A stretch of DNA of 33,066 nucleotides from Prevotella sp. (GCA_017508965.1 JAFWQT010000130.1:1-33066), one strand, 5' to 3'. Positions 24,101 through 31,356 are shown, counted from the first letter of the stretch. Notes: a model not told the origin generated them from the letters alone. Numbers and translations: made by a program.

Positions 24101-25597
24101 TCCGTCGAAGAGTTCTTCGCAGAGGTCGCCGTTCCAATAAATACGGAAGTTCACGCTGATGTTCGAGCCTATTCCCACATGTTCATTATAGACTGTGCTG
24201 ACGGGCAGGTCGTGACCTGATGAGCCCAGGCAGCCGGGATAGTTGTTCGAGAAGTTACCGCAGTTGGAGCGTCCGTCGTCGCCGCCGCCTGCCTTACGGT
24301 AATAAATCTTCGAAGTGGTTGCGTCGCGATAGTTATTGGCAGGATTGTCTTCGTTGCATGCAAAGATTTCCTGTCCATGCACGTAGGGGTTGAAGTCGCC
24401 GCAATGCTGGGCATCGCCGTGACCAAGGCCTGTGGTGGAAAGACCGTTTCCGTTATCGTCGATAACCATCGAACCGAACACAATCTCGTCGCGTCCGTCC
24501 CAGTCAACATCGGCTATTCCGAAGTTATGATAGCCCTGACCATACCATGGACTACCAGCCTCGTTGCATTCCCAGCGCCAGCTCTCGGTCAGTCGGCCGC
24601 CGCTCACATTCAGCGCCACCATCTTGTGGCGGGTGTAGATACCGCGGGCAATAAAGATGCTCGGGGTGCGGCCGTCCAAGTAAGGCGCACCAAAGAAATG
24701 CTTCGTAGAGCGGTGGCCGTAGCCGTCGCCCCATGCCGCGGCCAGGTCGGTCTCGCCTGGCTCCAGTCGCTTCAGCGGATATTCAATCTGGTCGATTACC
24801 TCACCGGTCTCGCCGTTCAGATAGAGCAGATACTCATCGCCCTGATGCACGAACCACTGGTCAGAGTTCGTAGAGCCAAGATAGTTCTTCGAGGCATCGC
24901 CGATGGTGATCACCTGTCCCGTTGAGGTATGAATCTTGGTTCCGTCGCTGGCACGCAGCACGGCCTCGGCCTTGCCGTCACCGTCCCAGTCGTAGGCAAT
25001 AATGTTCTGCTCGTTGTTCTGGAAGTCGGCCATGTTGGGACCCCAGTCAATCCACCAGAGTTTCCTTCCGTTCAGCTTATATACCTCCATGATGAAGTAC
25101 TCGCCGTTGAAGCCGGCCTTCTGGTACGATTTTTCGGCCCAGCTCCTGTTATCGAACTTCATCAGTATCTCAATCTCGCCGTCGCCATCCACGTCGGCAC
25201 AGCACACATCGTTGGGAACGAAGGTGCTGGTCAGACTGCCATGGTTGGGTGTAATCTCGAGATATTCCTGCGACCAAGGCTTCACGGGGTCGCACTTAGC
25301 CTGTGCTGTTCCGCGCACCACGGCCTCCACCTGATAGGTGCTCGAGGCCGAGCCGCCGTTATCGGTATAATTAGAAACCGTCAGGGGTTCTGAGTTCAGT
25401 TTCGTGCCGTTGCGGTAGATGTTATAGGTAACATCATAGTATTCCTCGCCAAAGATACGCCAGGTGCAGAACACGCCGCCAGAGGTCTGAACAGCCACCA
25501 GTCCGCGGTCGAGTTTGTCCATCGTTCTTTGGGCATGAGCCGACAATACCATGGTGAACACCAATACTGCCGCCAATAAGAATTTCTTGTAAGTCAT
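21152..25597 (-). CDS. PL11-type rhamnogalacturonan lyase fused to autotransporter-passenger-like region
   Basis: A 1481-residue protein. After a signal peptide (MTYKKFLLAAVLVFTMVLSAHA), residues about 23-620 form a PL11 lyase: MDKLDRGLVAVQTSGGVFCTWRIFGEE, DVDGDGEIEIL, DWDGDGKAEAVLR, DVDWDGRDEIVFGS, GLGHGDAQHCGDF, LGDWREEVIMR, PHVSYFLGEL. From about 640 to 1440 it contains Gly/Asn/Thr-rich beta repeats with autotransporter-associated signatures (LVKQGDGVLVL, YTGNTDVWAGTLQFDG, LTKTGAGKLVMGTGNN, YTGSTMLNGGKVTVSS, LNSGTVGFSESG). No outer-membrane barrel domain follows; instead the protein ends in the tail IYDLNGNQV ... KNGRKVVIK. Normal PL11 enzymes are about 600-700 residues, so the passenger-like half is an addition. 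It probably displays or extends the catalytic domain at the surface. Confidence 0.88.
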   Translation of the reverse strand: MTYKKFLLAAVLVFTMVLSAHAQRTMDKLDRGLVAVQTSGGVFCTWRIFGEEYYDVTYNIYRNGTKLNSEPLTVSNYTDNGGSASSTYQVEAVVRGTAQAKCDPVKPWSQEYLEITPNHGSLTSTFVPNDVCCADVDGDGEIEILMKFDNRSWAEKSYQKAGFNGEYFIMEVYKLNGRKLWWIDWGPNMADFQNNEQNIIAYDWDGDGKAEAVLRASDGTKIHTSTGQVITIGDASKNYLGSTNSDQWFVHQGDEYLLYLNGETGEVIDQIEYPLKRLEPGETDLAAAWGDGYGHRSTKHFFGAPYLDGRTPSIFIARGIYTRHKMVALNVSGGRLTESWRWECNEAGSPWYGQGYHNFGIADVDWDGRDEIVFGSMVIDDNGNGLSTTGLGHGDAQHCGDFNPYVHGQEIFACNEDNPANNYRDATTSKIYYRKAGGGDDGRSNCGNFSNNYPGCLGSSGHDLPVSTVYNEHVGIGSNISVNFRIYWNGDLCEELFDGNISSFDTGRTWNLPGGLTNNSTKATPCYQGDILGDWREEVIMRTSDNKFRIYTTTEETPWRNYTLWHDTQYRNAMVWQMCGYNQPPHVSYFLGELEGITMAPPPLTMTGRKEVVGSIGSSENDQQIILCETGNTTVSVDNGASPYIFFDNAPTWVQGHDDNDYITTDTYTHTLTGGAFTGGMRLVKQGDGVLVLPTVTETYTGNTDVWAGTLQFDGVMASSPVWLNRHTNLISNGGQFNGGIKADYNATIYPGGKDNAGTLTTSTMALGFGARVVLDVFSEGQQADCIKATSMSLEKKNWQYGPEYSAPVFQFVTHSANGSSKLAEGNYLIGEIGSIEGSLDDLVTEGLDGLDAKLSYSDGKLYLSVGSLREATTLTWNGNEGSVWDLNYTKNFKNTSNAASEFVSGDAIVFDDNASTTNVEIAADIYPSSVVFKNNSKDYTLSGSAIGGNATLTFDGTGNVTINNTNKYTGSTMLNGGKVTVSSLANGNGVEYGAFGSAGNVITMNGGTLAVSKTMTSSNPVSLRANGGTIEVPSGVTLTLDNAVKKSGSNGILTKTGAGKLVMGTGNNFSKLYLNSGTVGFSESGATHSVPDLIVFNGSNVTVNDPYDINASSSSSTSNANWEVPEGCTGTVYLDGRCNYKGRLTGKGTFHVYAPWVRNYLQGDWSKFEGTLIPHTVKWESYDPVFSWDNSYGLPKATLNILSGITFVGGSHNLTLGHLTGSGVLSLTGTLTVGGLNQDINYNGTFEGKVNVFKEGSGMWKFSKALPANEYVFKGGEIRLNNDKLETSLFGTATATVQGKAQLTGLGTVGNIRFMENAVLQPGNLSTARHYGAITSTGFLYLYPGTKLNLQIFSNAGNQYSRSFLTVKGELQLNGEINIGLGDGFVPSEGDSFSMWTAGSVSGTPSAINLPALPSGLGWDTSELLTKTGTLRVVKKTTAIQSVSAGSNNDGKIYDLNGNQVKTPLKKGIYIKNGRKVVIK

Positions 25598-25644
25598 TTG
25601 TTTATTAAAGGTTTTAAGTTATTTGCTAGATGTCGCGAATGCGA

Positions 25645-25652
25645 CAAAGGTA
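25645..25652 (-). promoter_or_regulatory. Possible -7 element for the PL11 fusion gene
   Basis: TACCTTTG on the minus strand matches TAnnTTTG, about 48 nt before the ATG. No well-spaced -33 TTTG is visible, so it is weaker than other promoters here. Confidence 0.45.
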
Positions 25653-25786
25653 AGAAAAAAAACTGAAACCCGGAAATTAAGGTCAAATTCTTTAGTTGAT
25701 TTGTTATTTATTGTAGTTTAGGAGTGGAGGAGATTTAAATTAAACACAGAGATACGGAGATACAGAGGTTTTTTCCTTGAGGGAGC

Positions 25787-25881
25787 TGTCCCCACCCCTG
25801 CCCCTCCCCTACAGGGGCGGGGAGTAGATGGTTCTGGACTTGAAGGTAATTGCTCCCCGCCCTATAGGGAGGGGTAAGGGG
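25787..25881. repeat. Paired GC-rich palindromes (inverted)
   Basis: The left part (GTCCCCACCCCTGCCCCTCC and ACAGGGGCGGGGAG) and the right part (CTCCCCGCCCTATAGGGAGG and GGTAAGGGGGAGGGTC) are inverted versions of each other, with about 25 bp between. The layout resembles the MITE-like copies at 3853 and 5353. Confidence 0.6.
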
Positions 25882-25882
25882 G

Positions 25883-25936
25883 AGGGTCTGTTGGGGAGGG
25901 TCTGTTGGGGAGGGTCTGTTGGGGAGGGTCTGTTGG
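25883..25936. repeat. 14-bp tandem repeat, nearly four copies
   Basis: AGGGTCTGTTGGGG is repeated at 25883, 25897 and 25911, with a fourth partial copy at 25925-25936. It directly follows the paired palindrome and stands 11 bp before the PL9 stop codon. Copy number may vary between strains. Confidence 0.85.
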
Positions 25937-25947
25937 AGTGGATCCCC

Positions 25948-27375
25948 TTATTTCACAAACTTCTTCCCCCCTCTAACATAAATGCCTTTGGCCGCGGGAT
26001 GCTCTACGCGATAGCCTTCCATCGAGTAGAAAACATCATCGTTGACGCCTGCACCTACCGTCTTTATACCCGAAGCCACGGCCTCGTAGTCGAACTGGTA
26101 GCCGATGTTCTGGCTGTAGGCCTTCGAGGTGGACTTCAGTTTCAGGAACGTGATTTCGGGCAGCGAACCGTCGGGCTGACGGTCGGCCTTCAGCTGTGTT
26201 CCGTCGAGGCTCTCGAAGTCGGAGACCGTCAGAACCAGCGTCGGCAGGAAAGTGTTGTTTTCCAGCGTACAGAGCGATTCGTCGATGTATGCATAGTTCG
26301 AAGTGGTGCCGGCAAACGAGAGGTTGTTCTTCAGCACATGGTCGTAGCCAGGCACATCAACCGCCTCGGCCACCGACTTGCGGTTCACCATGTTGTAGTT
26401 GCGCTTGTTGGCATACGCCGAGTTGTTATACCAGTCGTTTCCGCCCAGATGATGGTTGGCATAGATGCCGTTCTGCTTGTTCTTCCAGGCGATGCAGTTC
26501 TTGATGACATTCCGCGGGGCCGTCACACTCTTGGTGATGGTGCTCATGCCGTAGCCGCCGCCCTTGATGCCCGTACCGTCGCCGCGCGACACCAGATTAG
26601 CATCGTAGCCGTTCTCCCATGCCCAGCAGCTGTCCACCACCACGGCCGAATAGTTGTTAATCAGGTCGAAGCCATCGTCGCTGTTACGCCAGGCACGGCA
26701 TCCGCGAATCACGTTGTTGGCATGCGCCGCACTCGCAAAATGGAACCCGAAGCCGTCGCAATTGCCGCCTGCCCCGTTTTCCGACACAGGGTCGTAGTTG
26801 TTGTAGGCATCACAGTTCAGCACCAGGTTGTTGCTGCCCCGCGTGAAATAGATGCCGATGCCCATTCCGTCGTGGATGTTCACCTGCTCAATCACACAAT
26901 TGCTGCCCCCGCGCATCGAGATGTTCTCGCTCTGCGTGTGGCCGGTAATGGTCACCTGAATGCCGATGATGTCGAATTTCTTCAGCCGCCAGTAGTTGCC
27001 TTTTACGTAGAATCCGCTGACGCGCTTCTCGGCAGGCTTCACCAGCGAGAGGTCAATCACAGCCTTTTCGTCCTCGTAACCGCTGATCGTGATGGGTTTC
27101 TGTGCCGTTCCGCTGGCCGTCAGGTTATACACGCAGGCATAGAGATTGCTCTCCTGATATCCCATTATCTCAGCCTCCGTGGGCTGGTAGGTGCCTTCGC
27201 GCAGATAGATGGTGGTGCCCGCCGTGGCTTTACTGATGGCTTTCTTCAGCGTGGCAAACGGAGCATCGATGGTTCCCGCATTATCGTCACTGCCTGAAGG
27301 CGACACGTAATAGTCGGCAGCCAGCACAGCCACAGATGCCGACAGCATCATCAAAATAGTAAACAATTTCTTCAT
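25948..27375 (-). CDS. PL9-type polysaccharide lyase (pectate or rhamnogalacturonan lyase)
   Basis: A 475-residue secreted right-handed beta-helix protein. The signal peptide is MKKLFTILMMLSASVAVLA. The mature start DYYVSPSGSDDNAGTIDAPF and ATLKKAISKATAGTTIYLREGTY is typical of PL9 enzymes. The helix coils follow (KPITISGYEDEKAVID, FYVKGNYWRLKKFDI, CDGFGFHFASAAHANNVIRGC, NSDDGFDLINNYSAVVVDSCW, DGTGIKGGGYG, NAPRNVIKNCIAWKNKQNGIYANHHLGG-like). CDGFGFHF and NSDDGFDLI supply the Asp residues of the PL9 calcium site, and the Lys in GTGIKGG is a plausible catalytic base. The tail is KGIYVRGGKKFVK. The two PL11 genes beside it make rhamnogalacturonan I a plausible substrate, but pectate is also possible. 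Confidence 0.9.
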   Translation of the reverse strand: MKKLFTILMMLSASVAVLAADYYVSPSGSDDNAGTIDAPFATLKKAISKATAGTTIYLREGTYQPTEAEIMGYQESNLYACVYNLTASGTAQKPITISGYEDEKAVIDLSLVKPAEKRVSGFYVKGNYWRLKKFDIIGIQVTITGHTQSENISMRGGSNCVIEQVNIHDGMGIGIYFTRGSNNLVLNCDAYNNYDPVSENGAGGNCDGFGFHFASAAHANNVIRGCRAWRNSDDGFDLINNYSAVVVDSCWAWENGYDANLVSRGDGTGIKGGGYGMSTITKSVTAPRNVIKNCIAWKNKQNGIYANHHLGGNDWYNNSAYANKRNYNMVNRKSVAEAVDVPGYDHVLKNNLSFAGTTSNYAYIDESLCTLENNTFLPTLVLTVSDFESLDGTQLKADRQPDGSLPEITFLKLKSTSKAYSQNIGYQFDYEAVASGIKTVGAGVNDDVFYSMEGYRVEHPAAKGIYVRGGKKFVK

Positions 27376-27402
27376 ACACTTTATTAATATATATTATATG
27401 TG

Positions 27403-27434
27403 CAAATATACGACAAATATCTGAAAACTCCAAA
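27403..27434 (-). promoter_or_regulatory. PL9 gene promoter
   Basis: On the minus strand, TATATTTG (27410 to 27403) and TTTG (27434 to 27431) are exactly 20 nt apart. The start is near 27396, about 20 nt before the ATG at 27375. Confidence 0.8.
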
Positions 27435-27484
27435 TACATTCAGCAGAAAAAACGGGCAATGAAAAAGTTGAAAAAGAGTAACTA

Positions 27485-27610
27485 ACTCCCCGCCCCTCAA
27501 GGGGAGGGGTTAGGGGTGGGGTCTGTAATCTTACAAATCTGCCTAATACTCTGCCTCTTTTTCTGAATACTGACCCCACCCCTTGCCCCTCCCCTACATG
27601 GGAGGGGAGT
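27485..27610. repeat. Paired GC-rich palindromes (inverted)
   Basis: A left arm of about 39 bp (27485-27523: ACTCCCCGCCCCTCAAGGGG to GGGGTGGGGTC) and a right arm (27572-27610: GACCCCACCCCTTGCCCC to GGAGGGGAGT) are inverted copies with about 48 bp between. It is the third composite member of this family in the window. Confidence 0.65.
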
Positions 27611-27627
27611 GCAGAAACCTAAGCCCC

Positions 27628-27774
27628 CTATTCCAATAATTCAGGGTTCTGTCCAAACTCATTGGGCAGTTCTGCGTTATCTTTGTACTGCATATTTGCC
27701 GGACGCTTGCGATTGCAAGCCGAAGAAACGTCAAGAAATTTCTTAATTTTGGCGTCCTGAGAATCGCGCGGAAG
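27628..27774 (-). pseudogene. Remnant reading frame without start
   Basis: A minus-strand frame of 48 codons runs from a TGA at 27777 to a TAG at 27628, reading LPRDSQDAKIKKFLDVSSAC then MQYKDNAELPNEFGQNPELL. It has no upstream start and no promoter. The C-terminal 21 residues could start at the ATG at 27693. The wording looks like a broken protein end; I cannot name the family. The rest of 27775-27902 is without features. Confidence 0.35.
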
Positions 27775-27902
27775 TCATCAGATGCATGATGGCAGGCAAA
27801 TACGCGAGTTTTGAGCCGTTATCTGCAACTTGTTGATAATGAGGCTTTTGTGTGAATTAATCTGATTCCCGACTTCCTTTTATAATCTTCTGAACTTTAA
27901 AT

Positions 27903-27953
27903 AAAAGGCTTTTAGACTGTAATTAGGCCCCAATCACAGTCTAAAAGCCTTTT
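27903..27953. repeat. Perfect 18-bp inverted repeat (strong hairpin)
   Basis: AAAAGGCTTTTAGACTGT (27903-27920) and ACAGTCTAAAAGCCTTTT (27936-27953) are perfect inverted repeats around a 15-nt loop that itself contains ATT/AAT arms. It has T-rich flanks on both strands and could be a bidirectional terminator, but no gene ends close by on either strand. Confidence 0.8.
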
Positions 27954-27961
27954 GTTTTGAC

Positions 27962-28027
27962 TTCAAACGATTATCTTTTAAACTTCAAAAGCCTATTATT
28001 TGAAGTTCAAATCCCTATTATTTGCCG
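27962..28027. repeat. Three degenerate 22-bp direct repeats
   Basis: Units start at 27962, 27984 and 28006 and follow TTCAAA-x-x-C-x-TATTATTTG; the second and third share 17 of 19 positions and the first is more divergent. Arms AACTTCAAA (27981-27989) and TTTGAAGTT (27999-28007) also make a hairpin. This follows 8 bp after the 18-bp inverted repeat. From 28028 to 28137 I see nothing else. Confidence 0.55.
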
Positions 28028-28137
28028 AACGGGAACTCTTTTTCTGCTCATCGGAAGCCTAAAAAGGGCTGGGAAGGCTCAAATCCCGCGCTAGTTTTCT
28101 CCATATTATTGCAGCTAATTTGTCGGGGATTTTGATT

Positions 28138-28899
28138 TTACTTCACCATTACTTTCTTGCCATTTCTAATATAGATACCCTTTGAAGGCAACGCCATCCC
28201 TTTTTGTTTTATACCAGACAGAGAATACGTTTCCTTAACGGGATGGGGGCGATATGTGTTATGCTCAATACTAGTTGTACCAAACCGTTCGTCACGATAT
28301 ATTGTGCAGCCATTGCGAGTAAAGGATAGCAGGATGTAATCCCATCCTCCACGTGGAAGAAACTGCTTCCTGAGTAGCCCTTTATTAATGCGGCCTATGC
28401 TGTTAATCACCATTTTAGGTGAATAGTCCTTACTCTGATTGCGATGGGCAGGGAACGTGTCAACACACTCGTACATCTTTTCATCCAAGAGAGTAATTTG
28501 AGATATTCTTGCTATTGTGTCTTGAAAGCATGGGATGGAATCGCCAATCTTCCATGAACCGAATATATACATTAGTCTTTCCTCATCGCCAGAGACTCTG
28601 CTGAAGATGGAGTCTCCATGCTCACGAATGGCATAGCGGTAAGGTTCAGATTCTTCCACCTTGGTATTAGTCGTAATATCAAACAGGGTTTCTTCTACAC
28701 ATTTATACTTCACGCCCTCGATAATGGTGTCGCCAGTAACAACGTTTCTGATTATCGGGCTTTTTATGGTATCATAATAAATCACATAATATGCTTCCTG
28801 CCATGATGTGCCAACGGGGAAATACTCTGTGCTGGTTGCTTGCCCAAACATATTCAGGCAAACCACCGTACATATTCCAATCAATAATTTTGCTTTCAT
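28138..28899 (-). CDS. Secreted protein of 253 residues, unknown function, with C-terminal tail
   Basis: The signal peptide is MKAKLLIGICTVVCLNMFGQA. The mature protein has a beta-rich pattern (YFPVGTSWQEAYYVIYYDT, IIEGVKYKCVEETLFD, YRYAIREHGDSIFSRV, MYIFGSWKIGDSIPC) of about 200 residues, similar in style to small Bacteroidales secreted proteins, and ends in the tail TYSLSGIKQ ... KGIYIRNGKKVMVK. I do not recognise a catalytic motif. It stands apart, with its own -7 element upstream and 760 bp of non-coding DNA downstream, so it may not belong to the lyase transcription unit although it shares the tail and orientation. Codon use appears less GC-rich than in the lyases. Confidence 0.75.
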   Translation of the reverse strand: MKAKLLIGICTVVCLNMFGQATSTEYFPVGTSWQEAYYVIYYDTIKSPIIRNVVTGDTIIEGVKYKCVEETLFDITTNTKVEESEPYRYAIREHGDSIFSRVSGDEERLMYIFGSWKIGDSIPCFQDTIARISQITLLDEKMYECVDTFPAHRNQSKDYSPKMVINSIGRINKGLLRKQFLPRGGWDYILLSFTRNGCTIYRDERFGTTSIEHNTYRPHPVKETYSLSGIKQKGMALPSKGIYIRNGKKVMVK

Positions 28900-28927
28900 A
28901 ACAGAATATGTTTTAGTTTTTATTGCT

Positions 28928-28935
28928 CAAAGATA
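28928..28935 (-). promoter_or_regulatory. Likely -7 element of the 253-residue protein gene
   Basis: TATCTTTG on the minus strand is an exact TAnnTTTG match, 28 nt before the ATG at 28899. The -33 element is not clear. Confidence 0.5.
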
Positions 28936-29012
28936 ATGAAAAAAAACAAGATACGAGCTAATTGAATAAACAATTATATCTTTTTAAGAACTAATGGTGA
29001 ATAAATAAACAA

Positions 29013-29042
29013 TTAAGGGATGCCCAAACGGACATCCCTTAA
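29013..29042 (-). terminator. Terminator-like hairpin after the 733-residue protein gene
   Basis: TTAAGGGATG (29013-29022) pairs perfectly with CATCCCTTAA (29033-29042), 25 nt after the stop codon at 29068 on the minus strand. The T-run is weak. Confidence 0.6.
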
Positions 29043-29067
29043 TATATTGATAATCAGAGATTGCGAA

Positions 29068-31269
29068 TTAGCGGACGATGAACTTCTTGCCCTGCTTCAC
29101 ATATACACCAGGCTTCAGGCTCTTTGCATTGACCTGTACACCATTGAGGTTGTAGATAGGAGCATTGTGGTCGGAAATAACCTGTCCGGCAACGATATCC
29201 TTGATGCCAGAGGTACCCGGAGAGAGCACCTGCACGCGGGTGATGGCATCCTGTACACGATAGAGCTGGAAGGTCTCGAGACCAGAGGAAATGATTTCCT
29301 TGTTATCGCCGAGGTTAGATGCCAGATACTGATTCTTAGCCTCTGCAGGATCTGTGCCGAGCGGGAACTGAGGATGAGCTGAAGTCGTACCGTAGTCGGT
29401 AATCTTAGATACGAGAATCATATCGTTAGAGGTCAGTCCGTCAACACCAAGTGTTACGTAGTTAACAGCAATTGCTGCATAGGAGGCTGTCGAAGAGGTG
29501 TAGAAGTCGCCACCGTCGCCAAGGTTACCAGAGAAGAGAAGACCGATGCCTTCGTACATCTTCACATTGGTGGTACCACCAGTATGTCCAAGATGGTCAA
29601 CCTTAGGTGTTACGCCGTCTTCCTCGAAATACTTGGTAATGCTGGGATCAACACCCGTGGTGCCGTACCAGAGATAGAGGGGAGCGAACAGCGAGTGAGC
29701 TGTCTCCTCGTTCAGGTTGCTCTGCAGATACTGATAGCGCTGGATGGGCTCACCACCAACGGTAGAAGGACCCCAAACCAGATACTTGTCGTAGGTAGGC
29801 TTACCCTCGTCGTCGGTACCGCCATTCTCAATCTGGTAGTAGAGGCGCTGACGGCCAGTCCAGTTGCTTTCGCCTGAAGTGGTCTCGCTGTCCAGCGGAT
29901 CCATAGCTACGAATCCCTTGGCTGTGAGATCAGCAGCGGTGAGATGCTGCAGGTCGATGTCCTGTGTGATTTCGTATGACTGGTCGTTCATGAGCGATGT
30001 GGTGGAAGAATTATAGCCGATTGCCTTTGTGGTAACGGTAAGGGTTCCCTTAGAAGGAACAGTCACCTTGGCACCATTGTTCTGGTTGCTCAGCACGAAG
30101 TCGTCGGTTCCATTCTCAGACTTGAAAGAGAAGTCCATGAAAATCTCGGGCTGCATTTCAACGCCAGAATTGTCGACCGTGAACTGATATACCTTCTCGT
30201 AGCCGGCAGCTGCAGAAACGATAGCATAGGTGGGAGTAGGAAGAACGATGGGCGTGCAATTCACATCCATGGTTGCAGTATCAGAGGTCTTAGTGCCTAC
30301 TGTGGTGTAGGCAGAAATAGTACCAGAGGTTGTGGTGGTGTAAACATACTGACCGAGCACTTCACCGGTGTCGTAGTAACCAATGGTCTTCTGTGAGCCG
30401 TCAGTACCAGTCAGGTGAAGAGTCTCACCCTCCATGAACGAAATGGTATAAGTACGCTCAGAATCTTTCAAACCTGTCAGGGCAATTACAGGAGTATTTG
30501 CAAATTCACCAGGAATGGTGACCTTGATGTTATCGACATTGACAACCGACTGGTAGCGGGCAAGCATCAGATACAAACCTGTGGCATATGCATTAGCATC
30601 TTCAGGCAAAGTAAAAGAACCCTGCTTAGAGAAAGTGTTGTCGAAGTCGGCCATAGACCAGGTTACCTCACGCGTAGTTGTATTGACGGTAAGATTCAGT
30701 TCATACCATGTACCAGCAGCTGGAGTGATAGCATTTGTGGTATCGTTGTAGAGGAACCAATGGGTGATATCTGTGTCGCTAGCGCCTGGGTTTGTTGCTG
30801 CATCAACACTGTTCTGTGCAATGTCAAACAGGCAGTTGTTACTCAGAACACAATAAGGACCGTATGTACCACTTTTCGCTCCATTAGTTAATGCACATTT
30901 TTCATCAGAAAAAATAGCAAGGTTTCCATTGTGTTGTCCCTTCTTAGTATCATTACCAAAAGCCTGGAACTGAAATTCCACATGTACAGAATACTCAGTT
31001 ATAGCACTTTTATCCTCACCGTAAATGCCCTCACCCCAGAAGCAATTGGCAGAACGACCATTTGCCGAACCACCATAGACAGAAAAATAATGACCCTCAG
31101 AATCACCTGCAATAGTGGCTCCGTTGTTTTTTCCAGCTTCAGCTGCATAGGTCCATGTAGATGGAATACCACCTGTCTCGTAGTTCTCCTGGAAGAGAAT
31201 ACGGTCAGCCTTTACAGATGTTGCGAACATAAGCAACATTGCTGTACACAAAAAGTAGAACTTTCTCAT
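29068..31269 (-). CDS. Secreted multidomain protein of 733 residues, unknown function, with C-terminal tail
   Basis: The signal peptide is MRKFYFLCTAMLLMFATSVKA, with no lipobox. Residues about 22-250 (ILFQENYETGGIPSTWTYAA ... YSVHVEFQFQAFGN ... WYELNLTVNTTTREVTWSMAD ... VVNVDNIKVTI) have the layout of a Concanavalin A-like jelly-roll. Residues about 260-345 (GETLHLTGTDG ... GTISAYTTVGTKTSDTATMDV) look like an Ig-like or chitobiase-type beta module. Residues about 350-690 are beta-rich and not recognised. The tail IYNLNGVQV ... KQGKKFIVR ends the protein. It follows the SusD gene after a 155-bp gap and precedes the lyases, so it could bind or process pectin at the surface. No catalytic site can be assigned. 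Confidence 0.75.
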   Translation of the reverse strand: MRKFYFLCTAMLLMFATSVKADRILFQENYETGGIPSTWTYAAEAGKNNGATIAGDSEGHYFSVYGGSANGRSANCFWGEGIYGEDKSAITEYSVHVEFQFQAFGNDTKKGQHNGNLAIFSDEKCALTNGAKSGTYGPYCVLSNNCLFDIAQNSVDAATNPGASDTDITHWFLYNDTTNAITPAAGTWYELNLTVNTTTREVTWSMADFDNTFSKQGSFTLPEDANAYATGLYLMLARYQSVVNVDNIKVTIPGEFANTPVIALTGLKDSERTYTISFMEGETLHLTGTDGSQKTIGYYDTGEVLGQYVYTTTTSGTISAYTTVGTKTSDTATMDVNCTPIVLPTPTYAIVSAAAGYEKVYQFTVDNSGVEMQPEIFMDFSFKSENGTDDFVLSNQNNGAKVTVPSKGTLTVTTKAIGYNSSTTSLMNDQSYEITQDIDLQHLTAADLTAKGFVAMDPLDSETTSGESNWTGRQRLYYQIENGGTDDEGKPTYDKYLVWGPSTVGGEPIQRYQYLQSNLNEETAHSLFAPLYLWYGTTGVDPSITKYFEEDGVTPKVDHLGHTGGTTNVKMYEGIGLLFSGNLGDGGDFYTSSTASYAAIAVNYVTLGVDGLTSNDMILVSKITDYGTTSAHPQFPLGTDPAEAKNQYLASNLGDNKEIISSGLETFQLYRVQDAITRVQVLSPGTSGIKDIVAGQVISDHNAPIYNLNGVQVNAKSLKPGVYVKQGKKFIVR

Positions 31270-31320
31270 AATAGTTGTCGTTTAAATTATTAATAATAGT
31301 TATAAATCCTTAGGTTATTA

Positions 31321-31356
31321 TGCATCCAAGAGCACTGTAACATACTCTTGGATGCA
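31321..31356. repeat. Perfect 12-bp inverted repeat in the SusD downstream gap
   Basis: TGCATCCAAGAG (31321-31332) and CTCTTGGATGCA (31345-31356) form a perfect stem with a 12-nt loop. It lies about 70 nt after the SusD stop and overlaps the -7 element of the next gene by 2 nt. It may end or reduce transcription from susD, or act as an operator or 5' mRNA hairpin; it lacks a T-run. Confidence 0.6.

Noticed and set aside
25828-27297. Long open frame (489 codons) on the plus strand
   Set aside because: It lies opposite the PL9 gene, has no promoter or family motifs and reads as low-complexity antisense of the beta-helix. The minus-strand PL9 signal peptide, domain and tail are far stronger.
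27675-27693. TATCTTTG on the plus strand near 27679 as a promoter
   Set aside because: There is no spaced -33 element and no gene downstream on that strand; the bases are codons of the remnant frame on the other strand.
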